Source: Nocardiaceae bacterium (GTDB lineage: Bacteria; Actinomycetota; Actinomycetes; Mycobacteriales; Mycobacteriaceae). From it: 64,000 bases of DNA. Under the pieces are notes generated by a model, which ran no database searches, was not told the origin of the DNA, and saw nothing but the letters and a program-made list of their open reading frames with translations. The stretch covers positions 1 through 64,000 of the forward strand of contig JAJFUQ010000041.1 in NCBI GenBank assembly GCA_021372355.1, given 5' to 3'. The position numbers were made by a program, and so were the translations under genes. Positions 24,112 to 32,537 of this stretch are shown here, piece by piece; position 1 is the stretch's first letter, and each line of letters begins with the position of its first letter.

Positions 24112-26738
24112 AGTGGGTTCCCTTCTTTCAGAAGCTTCGCGTCGTGAGCGGTCACGACCTCGGTACCAGTCAAGAGGTCGTGCCAGCCGCGACGATCGCT
24201 GCGCAGCAGCACGGACCACAGGGCCGCGAGCCCCAGCAGCAGGAGAAGGCAATGAATGATTGCGCGGGCTACCACCGTCGGCACCGTCAGGCGAACGCTC
24301 GCATGCTGCTTGGACGCGACCAACTCGATACGCACGTTGAACAACCGCTTGCCGATCGACTGGCCCGTCGCCGCAGTCAACAACAGATTGAGGGTCACTC
24401 CAGCGATGCCGACGGCGAGCCAGAGGGCGATCGGCCACCCGTCGACATATCGTGCCGCGAGCGTGATCGGCGCCGCTACCAGGCCCGCGAAGACTGCGTA
24501 GTCGATACCCGAAGCAAGAACCCGCGATGTCCAGGGCAGGGTCGGAACCTGCCACACGGTGCGCGCCCGGCGAGCCGGAGTTAGCGATCGGACGCTGGTT
24601 GCCTGGCGCAACCAGCGTACGGCCGGAGCCGTGCGGCGCAGGTCGTCACGCCAGCCGTCGACCGCGGCCCAGAATTCGTCGGCGACGGCTTCATCGGGCA
24701 CCGTCGGTGCGAAGGTGCCGGCATCAGCGAGACGGGCGAGTGGTCCCAGTTCCGCGGTGACGGTGCGTGCGCGGGCGGCTGTCTCCAACCGTGTCCCGCT
24801 GCTGCGCGCCATGCCGAGATCGATCGCCGTGTCGGCGACTTCGTGCCATCCCGCGTAGATGCGCTGCGCGGGATCCGGGAGCGAACGCCGGCGGCGTCGG
24901 CGCAGTGCCTTTGTCGCCACGACGATCAAGGCGGCGGCGACCGGGACAGCCAAGAAGCCGGCGGCCTCCCGTGCGACCCGCAGCACGTACCACAGCGGAA
25001 GCCATGGTGACGGTGGCGGCACATACGGCGGGACCTGCTCTGGCGGAGGTGGTGGCGGCGGCTGTTGGGGTTGGTCGTCCTGCGCGGCTGACGACGAGGT
25101 GTCCTGCGCGGGACCCGATGGCGCCTCGCCCATGGGCGGGGCCTGCGGTGAGGGATCGAACGACACCCAGCCGAGATTCTCGAACGCGACCTCGACCCAG
25201 GCTTCGGCGTCGCCGCCCACGATGGTCTTACCGTCTGGTTCAACCCGGAATCCGGTGACCACTCGCGCTGGAATACCGAGCGACTTGGCCATGAGGGCCA
25301 TCGTCACGGCGTACTGCTCGTCGGTGCCGATCAGTTGCGGCGCGGTCAGGAAGTTGACGATGGAGCCCTGGTCAAGACCCGCCGGCGCAGTCTTCTCGTC
25401 GGCGTACATACCGCGTTGCAGGAACGACTGGAGTGCGCGCACCTTGTCGATCGGGTTCGGTATGGGCGCAACGATCGCGGCCGCCCACTCCGCGACCTTG
25501 GTCGGGATGACGTCTTGCGGCAAAACGACTTTCGCGAAGGAAGCCTTGACGAGATCGGCTTCGTCCGGATTCCGTGTGACCGTGCCGCCGAGGCTGAGGC
25601 TGTCGCCCCGTTTCAGTCCGACCGTCGTCATGGCGGTACCGGTCGACTGGTTGAAGTAGAGGCCGTCGAGGATGTCCTGTCGGCGCGAACCAGAGCAGTT
25701 TATCGAGTTGATCCGGGTCGGACCAGGAATCCAGACGTCATGGTAACCGTCGATGACGAGATGAATGTCGACATAATTTCCGACCGGCAGGTTCGCCGTG
25801 GCGGCCTCGGATCCGGCGCGGGTCGAGGAAGTGTAGGGACCGAAGACCCCGGTGATCATGTTGTCTGGGTCTTGGCCGCCTGCCACGCGGTACGCGAAAC
25901 CGTCGTATCGGTCCATCGTCGCGACGCGGATTCGCTGGTTGGCCGGTAGGCCCGAGACCGTCATGAGCGTCGTACCGCGGAGGTTTGTACGGTAGTCGCG
26001 AAGCTTCTCGAGCGGGCTCGGATATTCGTACGGCTGAAGATCCCCAGTGATGTAGTTGCGAACCAACTGTCGATCACTGGCGGTGACGAGGGGAGAAAAC
26101 GCCAGACCAGCGCCTGCCGCCACGGCAAGCACCGCGGCCGCCACAACGAGTCTGGTGGCGCGCCTCAATACGCCCTGCGTGCCCCGCGCGCGGTTCGCCG
26201 CGAGCATCATGACGACGGCGACTCCGAAGGTGGAGCCGAGAATCGCCGGATGCCAGGCCTTCGCGGTCCCGAGGGAGATCGCGACGATTAAGGGCACCGC
26301 GCCGAAGAAGACGGCCGCGACGAAGTGATTCCGCCGGACCGCCGAACCTGCCGCGACCCCCGCGACGAACGCGGTGACGTACGGGATCGCCAGCATCCCG
26401 AATTGCGTGGTGACCTGCGGGAGGTTGACCGTAACGACGCGTTCCCAGGCGGTGAATCCCAGAACGACGAACTCGTGCATGTTCGACGGTGTGGGCAGTA
26501 TGTCGCCACGGTTCATCGCAAGCGGCCCCAGTAACAACAGGATGACGAAGAACAGCAGGGCGCGAACGTCCCACCGCACTGGCACGGTTGCGATTGCGAG
26601 ACCGGCGACGGCACCGATACCGCCTGCGACGACATACCCGTAAGGCGCGAACGTTGTGCCGAAAGCCGCCACGCCCGCCGCGAGCAGAACAGCAACCGCG
26701 ACCAGACGCGTCAGCTGAAGCTTCAGCTCTGACGCCAT
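24108..26738 (-). CDS. TgpA-like transglutaminase-fold membrane protein with C-terminal RDD domain, catalytic residues replaced
   Basis: An 876-residue membrane protein. The first 200 residues hold about six spans (DUF3488/TgpA N-terminus), then an extracytoplasmic transglutaminase-like core, a Pro/Gln-rich linker (QPQQPPPPPPPEQVPPYVPPP), another span, a DUF4129-like cytoplasmic part and finally an RDD domain (LPWTSRVLASGIDYAVFAGL ... SIGKRLFNVRIELV ... RRGWHDLLTGTEVV). In active members the core reads GYCEQFA and HAWVEV; here it reads GTDEQYA and EAWVEV, so the catalytic Cys and His are Asp and Glu, while the Asp of SFDPSP remains. It should bind rather than process its target. The ATG at 26738 has GAGGA upstream. 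Confidence 0.85.
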   Translation of the reverse strand: MASELKLQLTRLVAVAVLLAAGVAAFGTTFAPYGYVVAGGIGAVAGLAIATVPVRWDVRALLFFVILLLLGPLAMNRGDILPTPSNMHEFVVLGFTAWERVVTVNLPQVTTQFGMLAIPYVTAFVAGVAAGSAVRRNHFVAAVFFGAVPLIVAISLGTAKAWHPAILGSTFGVAVVMMLAANRARGTQGVLRRATRLVVAAAVLAVAAGAGLAFSPLVTASDRQLVRNYITGDLQPYEYPSPLEKLRDYRTNLRGTTLMTVSGLPANQRIRVATMDRYDGFAYRVAGGQDPDNMITGVFGPYTSSTRAGSEAATANLPVGNYVDIHLVIDGYHDVWIPGPTRINSINCSGSRRQDILDGLYFNQSTGTAMTTVGLKRGDSLSLGGTVTRNPDEADLVKASFAKVVLPQDVIPTKVAEWAAAIVAPIPNPIDKVRALQSFLQRGMYADEKTAPAGLDQGSIVNFLTAPQLIGTDEQYAVTMALMAKSLGIPARVVTGFRVEPDGKTIVGGDAEAWVEVAFENLGWVSFDPSPQAPPMGEAPSGPAQDTSSSAAQDDQPQQPPPPPPPEQVPPYVPPPSPWLPLWYVLRVAREAAGFLAVPVAAALIVVATKALRRRRRRSLPDPAQRIYAGWHEVADTAIDLGMARSSGTRLETAARARTVTAELGPLARLADAGTFAPTVPDEAVADEFWAAVDGWRDDLRRTAPAVRWLRQATSVRSLTPARRARTVWQVPTLPWTSRVLASGIDYAVFAGLVAAPITLAARYVDGWPIALWLAVGIAGVTLNLLLTAATGQSIGKRLFNVRIELVASKQHASVRLTVPTVVARAIIHCLLLLLGLAALWSVLLRSDRRGWHDLLTGTEVVTAHDAKLLKEGNPL

Positions 26739-26812
26739 GTAGTTCCTCGGTTCTAAAGCGGGCTCGACTCGGTGGCCGAGTTTACCGGCTGGTCCTGAGC
26801 GGTAACTGCTGG

Positions 26813-27679
26813 TCACACCTTGGCCGGGCGGCTCTGTCGCCCGCCGACCACCCGACACGCCAGGTAGATGACAAATGAGATTGCCGTAACAAAGCTCGAA
26901 ACTGGTACTCCTGGGGCCAGTGAGAGAAGTATCCCGCCGACCGCGGCCGTTTCCGCGAACAGAACGGCGAGCAGCGTCGTCCACAACGGGTGCGACGTGA
27001 CACGAGCTGCCGCGGCCGCCGGGGTGATGAGAAGTGACAGCACGAGCAGCGCGCCGACGATCTGCACACCGAGTGCGGCGGCGACGCCGACGAGCACCGC
27101 GAAGATGATCGACAACGCACGCACTGGCACGCCGCGGGCAAGGGCGACCTCCGGGTCGGTGCTGGCGAACAGCAGCGGCCGATAGATCACGGCGAGTACC
27201 GCGACAACGCCGATCGCACACGCCGTGAGCAACTGCAGCCCACTCGTTCCGACGCCGACGATCTGGCCGATGAGCAGCGAGAAGCTCGTCCCGGTCCGGC
27301 CCGGGTACAGCCACATGAACAGCACGGCAAGGCCGAGGCCGAACGACAACACGACGCCGATCACCGAGTCGCGCTCTTTGGCCTTCGCGCCGAGCACGCC
27401 GAACAGAATCGCCGCGACGATCGAACCCGCGATCGCGCCCAGTCCAACGCTGGCCCCCGCAAGCAGTGCCGCCGACGCTCCGGTGAGCGACAACTCGCTT
27501 GTGCTGTGGACCGCGAACGACATCTGCCGGCTGATGATGAGCGGTCCGAGAGCGCCTGCGAGCAGGCCCAGGATCGCGGCGGCGAGCAGGGCCTGCTGGA
27601 CGAAGGCGTAGTTGAGGAGATGGATGGTCGTGCCGAAATCGACCATCTTCACCAGCACGTCGAGGAGTCGGTCAGTCAT
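26813..27679 (-). CDS. znuB: Zinc/manganese ABC transporter permease (ZnuB/TroC family)
   Basis: A 288-residue ABC-3 family permease with eight to nine hydrophobic segments and the family motifs LGPLIISRQMSFAVHSTSELSLTG and ALGVQIVGALLVLSLLITPAAAA. It is the third gene of a znuACB operon and its ATG overlaps the stop of the ATPase gene (ATGA). The substrate is probably zinc; manganese is possible. Confidence 0.9.
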   Translation of the reverse strand: MTDRLLDVLVKMVDFGTTIHLLNYAFVQQALLAAAILGLLAGALGPLIISRQMSFAVHSTSELSLTGASAALLAGASVGLGAIAGSIVAAILFGVLGAKAKERDSVIGVVLSFGLGLAVLFMWLYPGRTGTSFSLLIGQIVGVGTSGLQLLTACAIGVVAVLAVIYRPLLFASTDPEVALARGVPVRALSIIFAVLVGVAAALGVQIVGALLVLSLLITPAAAAARVTSHPLWTTLLAVLFAETAAVGGILLSLAPGVPVSSFVTAISFVIYLACRVVGGRQSRPAKV

Positions 27680-28491
27680 GCCGGCTCCTCGTGGTGGTGA
27701 TGGTGGTGACCGGTCTCATTGGCTTCTTCGTCCGCACCGACGACGATGTACCGACCGCGCACCTTCAGAACATCGACGTCGGTCTGGTAGAGGTCTGACA
27801 GCGTCTTCGAGTTGATGACTTCGTCGGGCGTGCCCAGCCGGAACCGGCCGTTCGCGAGGTAGAGAACGCGGTCGGTGTACCGCAGAACCGGGTTGATCTC
27901 GTGCGTCACGAAGATGACCGCGGTGTTCGCGACCTTTCGACGTCGATTGATGAGCCCGGCGACGAGCTGCTGGCTGGGGAGGTCGAGGCTCAGCAGCGGT
28001 TCGTCGCACAGGAGAACCTTCGGATCTCCGGCGAGTGCCGCGGCGACCCGGAGTCGTTGCTGCTCACCGCCGGAGAGTCGGCCGATCGGGCGGTGGGCGA
28101 AGGCGGTCGCGCCGACATCCGCGACGAGCCGATCGACGATCGCTCGGCGGCTGTGCCGACGAATGAATCCGAGACCCCAACGGTGTCCGTCGACGCCGAG
28201 TCCGACGAGATCGCGCCCGCGCAGCGGCAGCGTCTCGTCGAGTGACTTCTGTTGCGGGATGTATCCGACATCGGAGTGGCCGGTGGTCGCCGGGCGGCCC
28301 GCGATGTTGGCGGTACCTGCGGACAGTGGAAGCAGGCCGAGGAGGACTTTGAGCAGCGTCGTCTTACCGGTGCCGTTTCCGCCGAGCACCGTGATGAACT
28401 CGCCTGGCTCGACTCGAAGATCGAGTTCGCTCCACAGCGTCCGGGTGCCGAACCGCACTTCGGCGTCGGTCAGTTCGACGACCGGGCTCAC
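27676..28491 (-). CDS. znuC: Zinc/manganese ABC transporter ATPase (ZnuC-like) with natural hexahistidine tail
   Basis: A 271-residue ATPase: Walker A GGNGTGKTTLL, signature LSGGEQQRLRVAAALAG, Walker B VLLCDEPLLSLD, switch His in FVTHEINPV. The C-terminus ends TGHHHHHHEEPA, a natural six-histidine run that may sense or buffer metal on the cytoplasmic side. The GTG at 28491 overlaps the binding-protein gene stop by 4 bases. Confidence 0.9.
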   Translation of the reverse strand: MSPVVELTDAEVRFGTRTLWSELDLRVEPGEFITVLGGNGTGKTTLLKVLLGLLPLSAGTANIAGRPATTGHSDVGYIPQQKSLDETLPLRGRDLVGLGVDGHRWGLGFIRRHSRRAIVDRLVADVGATAFAHRPIGRLSGGEQQRLRVAAALAGDPKVLLCDEPLLSLDLPSQQLVAGLINRRRKVANTAVIFVTHEINPVLRYTDRVLYLANGRFRLGTPDEVINSKTLSDLYQTDVDVLKVRGRYIVVGADEEANETGHHHHHHEEPA

Positions 28492-29372
28492 GACAGAGCC
28501 GCCGCGAGGCGCGCGACGGTGTCGCGTTGCCAGTCGAGGTACGACATACCTTTCGGCAGCGTCTCGGTGATCTCGACGACCTGCACGCCGGCTTTCGACG
28601 CGATGTCGCGCAATGCCTGCGTGCTGCTGTCTTGTGCCTGGATGTTGTAGATGAGGACCTTCGCCCGCTTGCTCTCGAGCAGATCGCGGAACGCTGCGGT
28701 CGACGCCGGTGACGGATCGTTGCCGTCCTCGATCGCCTTCTGGAACTCCGGGGGAGTGACGTCGTCGAGGTTGGCGGCCGTCACGAGGTAGTGCGGGACG
28801 GGTTCGGTCTCGGTGATGGGCGCGTGCACGTGCGCGATGGCGATCTTCTGGACGTCGTCCTGGATCGACTTGAGGCTGCCTTCGAACTCCTTGGCGCGTT
28901 CCTGGTAGCCAGAGGCATGCGCCGGGTCCTTGTCGGCCAGCGCGTTGGCGATCCCCTGGACCACCGACACGACAGTCCCGTAGTCGAACCAGACGTGCTC
29001 GTTGGTGTCGGACTTGTCGGTGCGCACGTCGAAGGCGTTCACGCGAGCGACATCGGGCGACGACTCCAGCACTTGATCGACGTAGGGGTCGTAGCCGCCG
29101 CCGTTGTAGACGATGAGATCGGCGTCGGAGAGTTCCGCGGCCTGCGCTGCGCCGAGTTCAAAGGAGTGCGGGTCGGCGCTGGGATCGGTGATGAGCGAGG
29201 TGACCGTCGCATCGTCGCCCGCGACCGCGGCCGCGATCGCACCCCAGACGTTGGTGGTGGCGACCACTTGGGGCCTGCCGTTGTCGGCGGTGTTGTTCGA
29301 GCAGCCCGTCATCGCCAAGGCGCTGATCGACGCGAGCACAACGACGAAGCCAATCCGGAATCGAGCGCGCAC
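28488..29372 (-). CDS. znuA: Zinc/manganese ABC transporter solute-binding lipoprotein (ZnuA-like)
   Basis: A 294-residue cluster A-I binding protein with lipobox LAMTGC (Cys24). Metal-ligand blocks: DPHSFEL (His), NEHVWFDYGTV (His), then VHAPITETEPVPHY with a third His, and a C-terminal acidic ligand (VEITETLPKG). It captures divalent metal outside the membrane. A GTG start at 29372 with a palindromic Zur-like site 24-43 bases upstream supports zinc as the substrate. Confidence 0.88.
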   Translation of the reverse strand: MRARFRIGFVVVLASISALAMTGCSNNTADNGRPQVVATTNVWGAIAAAVAGDDATVTSLITDPSADPHSFELGAAQAAELSDADLIVYNGGGYDPYVDQVLESSPDVARVNAFDVRTDKSDTNEHVWFDYGTVVSVVQGIANALADKDPAHASGYQERAKEFEGSLKSIQDDVQKIAIAHVHAPITETEPVPHYLVTAANLDDVTPPEFQKAIEDGNDPSPASTAAFRDLLESKRAKVLIYNIQAQDSSTQALRDIASKAGVQVVEITETLPKGMSYLDWQRDTVARLAAALS

Positions 29373-29395
29373 CGGACACCCCCCAGAGCCACTAA

Positions 29396-29415
29396 TGAAA
29401 ACGATTACCGTTTCA
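29396..29415. promoter_or_regulatory. Putative Zur operator upstream of znuACB
   Basis: TGAAAACGATTACCGTTTCA is a 20-bp imperfect palindrome of the TGAAAA...TTTCA type used by Zur repressors of actinobacteria. It lies 24 bases upstream of the znuA start codon. The right half departs from the known consensus, so Fur-family binding is probable rather than certain. No zur gene lies in the window. Confidence 0.6.
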
Positions 29416-29454
29416 CTGTAGCGGAGGCATCAGGTGGCCGCGAATCGGTAACCG

Positions 29455-30030
29455 TCACGAATGCGAGTGTCGAATCTCGGTTGGGGCACTCGATTCCGGG
29501 CTGTCGAGGTTCGATTCGGCGATGCAGGGCGTCGTCACGGTGATGCTCAGGGAGTCCTCGCCGGCCTCGTTGTCGTTGATCGCGATCGTGAAGCCGTCCG
29601 CGGAGCGGAAGGTCGCCTCCGCGCCGGCTGTGTTCCGTTGCTTCGTGAACTTCTGTGCGACCAATGCTTTGCTCAGTCGGTCGACAGACGTCTGGACGTC
29701 GGTGGCACCGATGCCGCCGACCCAATAACCGAGCTTGATGCGTTGCGGCCGGTCCGGCGGAGCATGCGAGCCCGACCAGCACTTCTGTCTCGAGGGCTCG
29801 AACGGTGGGTTCTCGGCGAGCTCGACGGCGAAGTACGCGGTCGACGGCAACGAGTCGAGGGCCGCGGTGAGATACCGAGCCGCCTTCTGGAGGACCTGGT
29901 GTTCGGTGAGCGTCGATTTTGCATTCGATGTCGGGGCTGTGGACGTCGCGGCGGGCGGCGCGATCGTGCCTGGACTGCAGCCCGAAATCGTCAGGGCTGC
30001 TGCGACTGCCAGCATTCCCCATGTCCGCAT
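29455..30030 (-). CDS. Putative lipoprotein next to DUF1023 hydrolase
   Basis: A 191-residue lipoprotein with lipobox LTISGC (Cys18), an Ala/Thr/Pro linker and a domain with two further cysteines (QKCWSGS, TTPCIAE). The ATG shares one base with the stop of the upstream hydrolase gene (TGATG), so the two are coupled. Small lipoproteins of this size sit beside DUF1023 genes in other mycolate-containing bacteria. I do not recognise the domain. Confidence 0.72.
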   Translation of the reverse strand: MRTWGMLAVAAALTISGCSPGTIAPPAATSTAPTSNAKSTLTEHQVLQKAARYLTAALDSLPSTAYFAVELAENPPFEPSRQKCWSGSHAPPDRPQRIKLGYWVGGIGATDVQTSVDRLSKALVAQKFTKQRNTAGAEATFRSADGFTIAINDNEAGEDSLSITVTTPCIAESNLDSPESSAPTEIRHSHS

Positions 30031-31799
30031 CAGTTCACTTTTCCATGTCCGGCGATGATGCTGCCCATGTTCTGCAACGCCGTGTTGTGTGCCGTCCAGT
30101 ACTCGCTGTGCGCGGCCGGGTTGTAGGTGTCGAATCCCGCGATTCGGGTCGACGTACCGGGGTCGGACGAGAAGGTCGTGCCGCCGAAGTCGGACCTGGT
30201 CGGGTCGGCGCCGAAGTCGTCTGTGGTCATTTCCTGGTAGGTGAAGAAGCCGCTGAAGGCGTCTCCGATACCCGGAATCAGCGCGGTGCCCTGCTTGATG
30301 ATCGGCATCGTGGCTCCGTTGTGCGCCATGGGATACAGCGGAACCGGATCGTGTGCGGCCTTCGTCGCAAAGACGTGATCGGCCATATCGGTGGGCGCGA
30401 TTCCGGTCAGTCGTAATTCGCTGGCGTGATCGACCATCGTTCCGGGAGAAGCGACGAACACGACCTGATCCGCGTCGAGAACGTGACCTCCGCTCGCGGC
30501 TGCGCCGACGACCGTAGTGCCGTAGGAATGGCCGATCACGGTGTTCACGGACGGCTCACCGATGTGCGATCCCCGCAGGCCCTCCTGGAATCGATCGAGT
30601 AGGGGAGCGCCCTTCTCGGCGAACTCACGCTGCGGTGCGTCGCCGTAGATTTCCTGCGGTGCGTCGTATCCGAACCAGGCGATGGCCGACGTCTTCGCAC
30701 CACCCGCCGCCACCGCCGCATCGTGCATCGAGTCGAGGCGAATCATGTCTTCGCCCATCTTCGACGGACGCGAGCCGGTGCCTGGAACGTAGGTGGCGAC
30801 GTTGTCGGCGGTGTCGGGGTTGCCCTGGGCTATCGCGACGTGTGGCCGGTCGCCGGTCTGGGTGTCGAGAACGAGCAGCATCCGGTCGGGATGTTTCTCA
30901 CCGGTGCGGTCCGGGCGGTTCGGGTCGAGTTGTTCCTTCGTCGTCCGGAGATCGTCGTAGTTCTTCGCGCGCTCCCGCGCGTCCGCCAGTTGTGACAGCC
31001 ACTGGTAGTAGGCGCCACGATCGGCCATCTTGACGCCAGGAATGTTCTCGCCGCGGGTCCAGTCGGGGTGTGCCTTTTCGAGCGACTGAACTTCGTTGCG
31101 GGCCATCGCGCTGCGGGTCAGTTCGTCGTCGAGCTTCCGGCGGTTGTAGTGATCGCGGTCCTCCGCCGGCATTCCGCCATGATTTCCGAGGTACTGGTCG
31201 TGCTCCCACAGAGCGTCCTTCTCTTCTTGGGACAGCCGTGACCACCACGCGTTGAACGCGGCCGGATCGTCGGGAGGTGTGGATCGGCCGTCGAGAATCG
31301 ACTGCACATCCGCGCGGAACGGTGGGATCGCGAGGTCCCCGTCGGCGAAGTCGATCGTGCGTGCGAGCCGATCGTCGACGTCGTCGGCCTCGGCGAGCAA
31401 CGCCTGAATTCTTGCCCGGAGTTCGGCGCCCAGCGACTCCTTCGTTTCCCGAGTCGGGTGCACCGAGTTCGTCGCCGTGTCGACCGCGTAGCCCCAGGCG
31501 TCGGCGTCGGAATGCAGCAGTGAGAGTTTGCGGCGCAGCAGAGTTACGTCGTCAGCGGCCCGTTCCGCTGCCGCCGCAACGACTTTCATGATCGTGCCCT
31601 GGGCGTCGAGATCGTGGCGAAGACGGTCGTTCGAATTGCTCGCCGCGACCGCAGCATCACCGCCCCAGCCGGCGAAGGGCAGAACGCCCAGCGTCCGCCT
31701 GGCATCCTCCGACGCGGTTCCGCCTCGTCCGGCGGCCCGGAAGACTTCCAGGATTGCCTCGGGGTTCCATTTTTCGACGTCAGCGAGTGTCACGATCAC
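30030..31799 (-). CDS. DUF1023-type alpha/beta hydrolase with WXG100-like N-terminal region
   Basis: A 589-residue protein. Residues about 1-170 are mainly helical with a WGGDAA motif and a long coiled stretch, like the ESX-substrate-type N-terminus often joined to this family. Residues about 310-530 form the DUF1023 hydrolase with TSAIAWFGYDAPQ and the nucleophile elbow GHSYGTTVVG. No signal peptide is seen. The family is probably exported or cell-associated; the substrate is unknown. The GTG start at 31799 is the first in the frame, and another GTG lies two codons on. It is coupled to the lipoprotein gene downstream. Confidence 0.82.
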   Translation of the reverse strand: MIVTLADVEKWNPEAILEVFRAAGRGGTASEDARRTLGVLPFAGWGGDAAVAASNSNDRLRHDLDAQGTIMKVVAAAAERAADDVTLLRRKLSLLHSDADAWGYAVDTATNSVHPTRETKESLGAELRARIQALLAEADDVDDRLARTIDFADGDLAIPPFRADVQSILDGRSTPPDDPAAFNAWWSRLSQEEKDALWEHDQYLGNHGGMPAEDRDHYNRRKLDDELTRSAMARNEVQSLEKAHPDWTRGENIPGVKMADRGAYYQWLSQLADARERAKNYDDLRTTKEQLDPNRPDRTGEKHPDRMLLVLDTQTGDRPHVAIAQGNPDTADNVATYVPGTGSRPSKMGEDMIRLDSMHDAAVAAGGAKTSAIAWFGYDAPQEIYGDAPQREFAEKGAPLLDRFQEGLRGSHIGEPSVNTVIGHSYGTTVVGAAASGGHVLDADQVVFVASPGTMVDHASELRLTGIAPTDMADHVFATKAAHDPVPLYPMAHNGATMPIIKQGTALIPGIGDAFSGFFTYQEMTTDDFGADPTRSDFGGTTFSSDPGTSTRIAGFDTYNPAAHSEYWTAHNTALQNMGSIIAGHGKVN

Positions 31800-31934
31800 G
31801 CTTGCACTGACGGCTGCCGCGATCCTTTGGTTCCTTCCCGGTCACAAAAGTGCTCTATCAGTGCACGCGTTGCGAGTATTCGGGCATCCTTGTGGCGCTG
31901 GATGTATTTGCCGGTCAGAAAGAAGGTGAGAGGA

Positions 31935-32447
31935 ATGTCTTACGGGCAGGATCCATACGATCCGACGCGGCAGTTCTCGTCGCCGCAGCCGTACCCGCCG
32001 AACCAGCCGCAACGGGGCGTGGGCACGGGCGTTTACGTCGACTGGACGCGATACGCCATCGGCACGATCATGAGTGCTCTCGTCGTCTTCGGTATCGGCG
32101 GGATCACGACCGTCATCGTCAACTCGATCTTCCGGGCGCTCCCGCCCGAGTGGTTCCGCCTCAGTGGTGACTGGATGCTCAACGGGATCATGGGCGCCGT
32201 CATGACGTTCGTTGCGAGTGGACTGCTCGCGCTCTTGATCGTCGGAATGCCGAAGGGCACCGCCAACGGTTTCTTCATCGGGCTCGGTGCGCTGGCCATG
32301 GTGTCGGTGACCGTGCTACCGATCCTCGTGCAGGGCAACTGGTCGGCGCTCGGTGACAGCGTGATCTGGGGTGCGATGGGCATCGGCATTCTGTTGCTGC
32401 TCACCTATATCGCGACGCCGCCGACGGTCCGGTACGAGTACCGCTGA
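31935..32447 (+). CDS. Four-span membrane protein of unknown function
   Basis: A 170-residue protein with a Pro/Gln/Tyr-rich cytoplasmic head (DPYDPTRQFSSPQPYPPNQP) and four transmembrane segments (about 38-60, 78-105, 108-128, 140-160). I chose the ATG at 31935, preceded by GGTGAGAGG; the frame is open upstream but that part is antisense to the hydrolase gene. It is divergent from the DUF1023 gene. I do not recognise a specific family. Confidence 0.75.
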   Translation: MSYGQDPYDPTRQFSSPQPYPPNQPQRGVGTGVYVDWTRYAIGTIMSALVVFGIGGITTVIVNSIFRALPPEWFRLSGDWMLNGIMGAVMTFVASGLLALLIVGMPKGTANGFFIGLGALAMVSVTVLPILVQGNWSALGDSVIWGAMGIGILLLLTYIATPPTVRYEYR

Positions 32448-32451
32448 CAAA

Positions 32452-32519
32452 CGATTCGGTGCTCCGACAGCGTCGTCATCGACACATATGAATGACGGTT
32501 CCGTGGGAGCACCGAATCG
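32452..32519. terminator. Long inverted repeat between convergent genes, probable bidirectional terminator
   Basis: Arms CGATTCGGTGCTCC (32452-32465) and GGAGCACCGAATCG (32506-32519) are exact complements around a 40-base interior, which itself contains a shorter CGTCAT/ATGACG pair. It lies 4 bases after the stop of the membrane gene and 19 before that of the trehalose gene. A third copy, GAGCACCGAATC, occurs at 32557-32568 inside the 3' end of the trehalose gene. Confidence 0.6.
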
Positions 32520-32537
32520 CGTCGGACAGCAGTACCT

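Noticed and set aside
23146-24555. MoxR protein extended at its N-terminus by about 148 residues
   Set aside because: The extension is antisense-like Arg-rich sequence in another frame of the transglutaminase-like gene; the conserved ATPase begins near the GTG at 24111.
24108-27314. Transglutaminase-like protein of 1068 residues
   Set aside because: The first roughly 190 residues are low-complexity Arg/Ala/Gly sequence overlapping znuB on the same strand in another frame; the ATG at 26738 has a ribosome binding site and starts a membrane segment.
27690-27715. Hexahistidine codons considered as vector or tag contamination
   Set aside because: They lie inside a continuous native operon with the downstream gene overlapping the stop codon; nothing vector-like flanks them.
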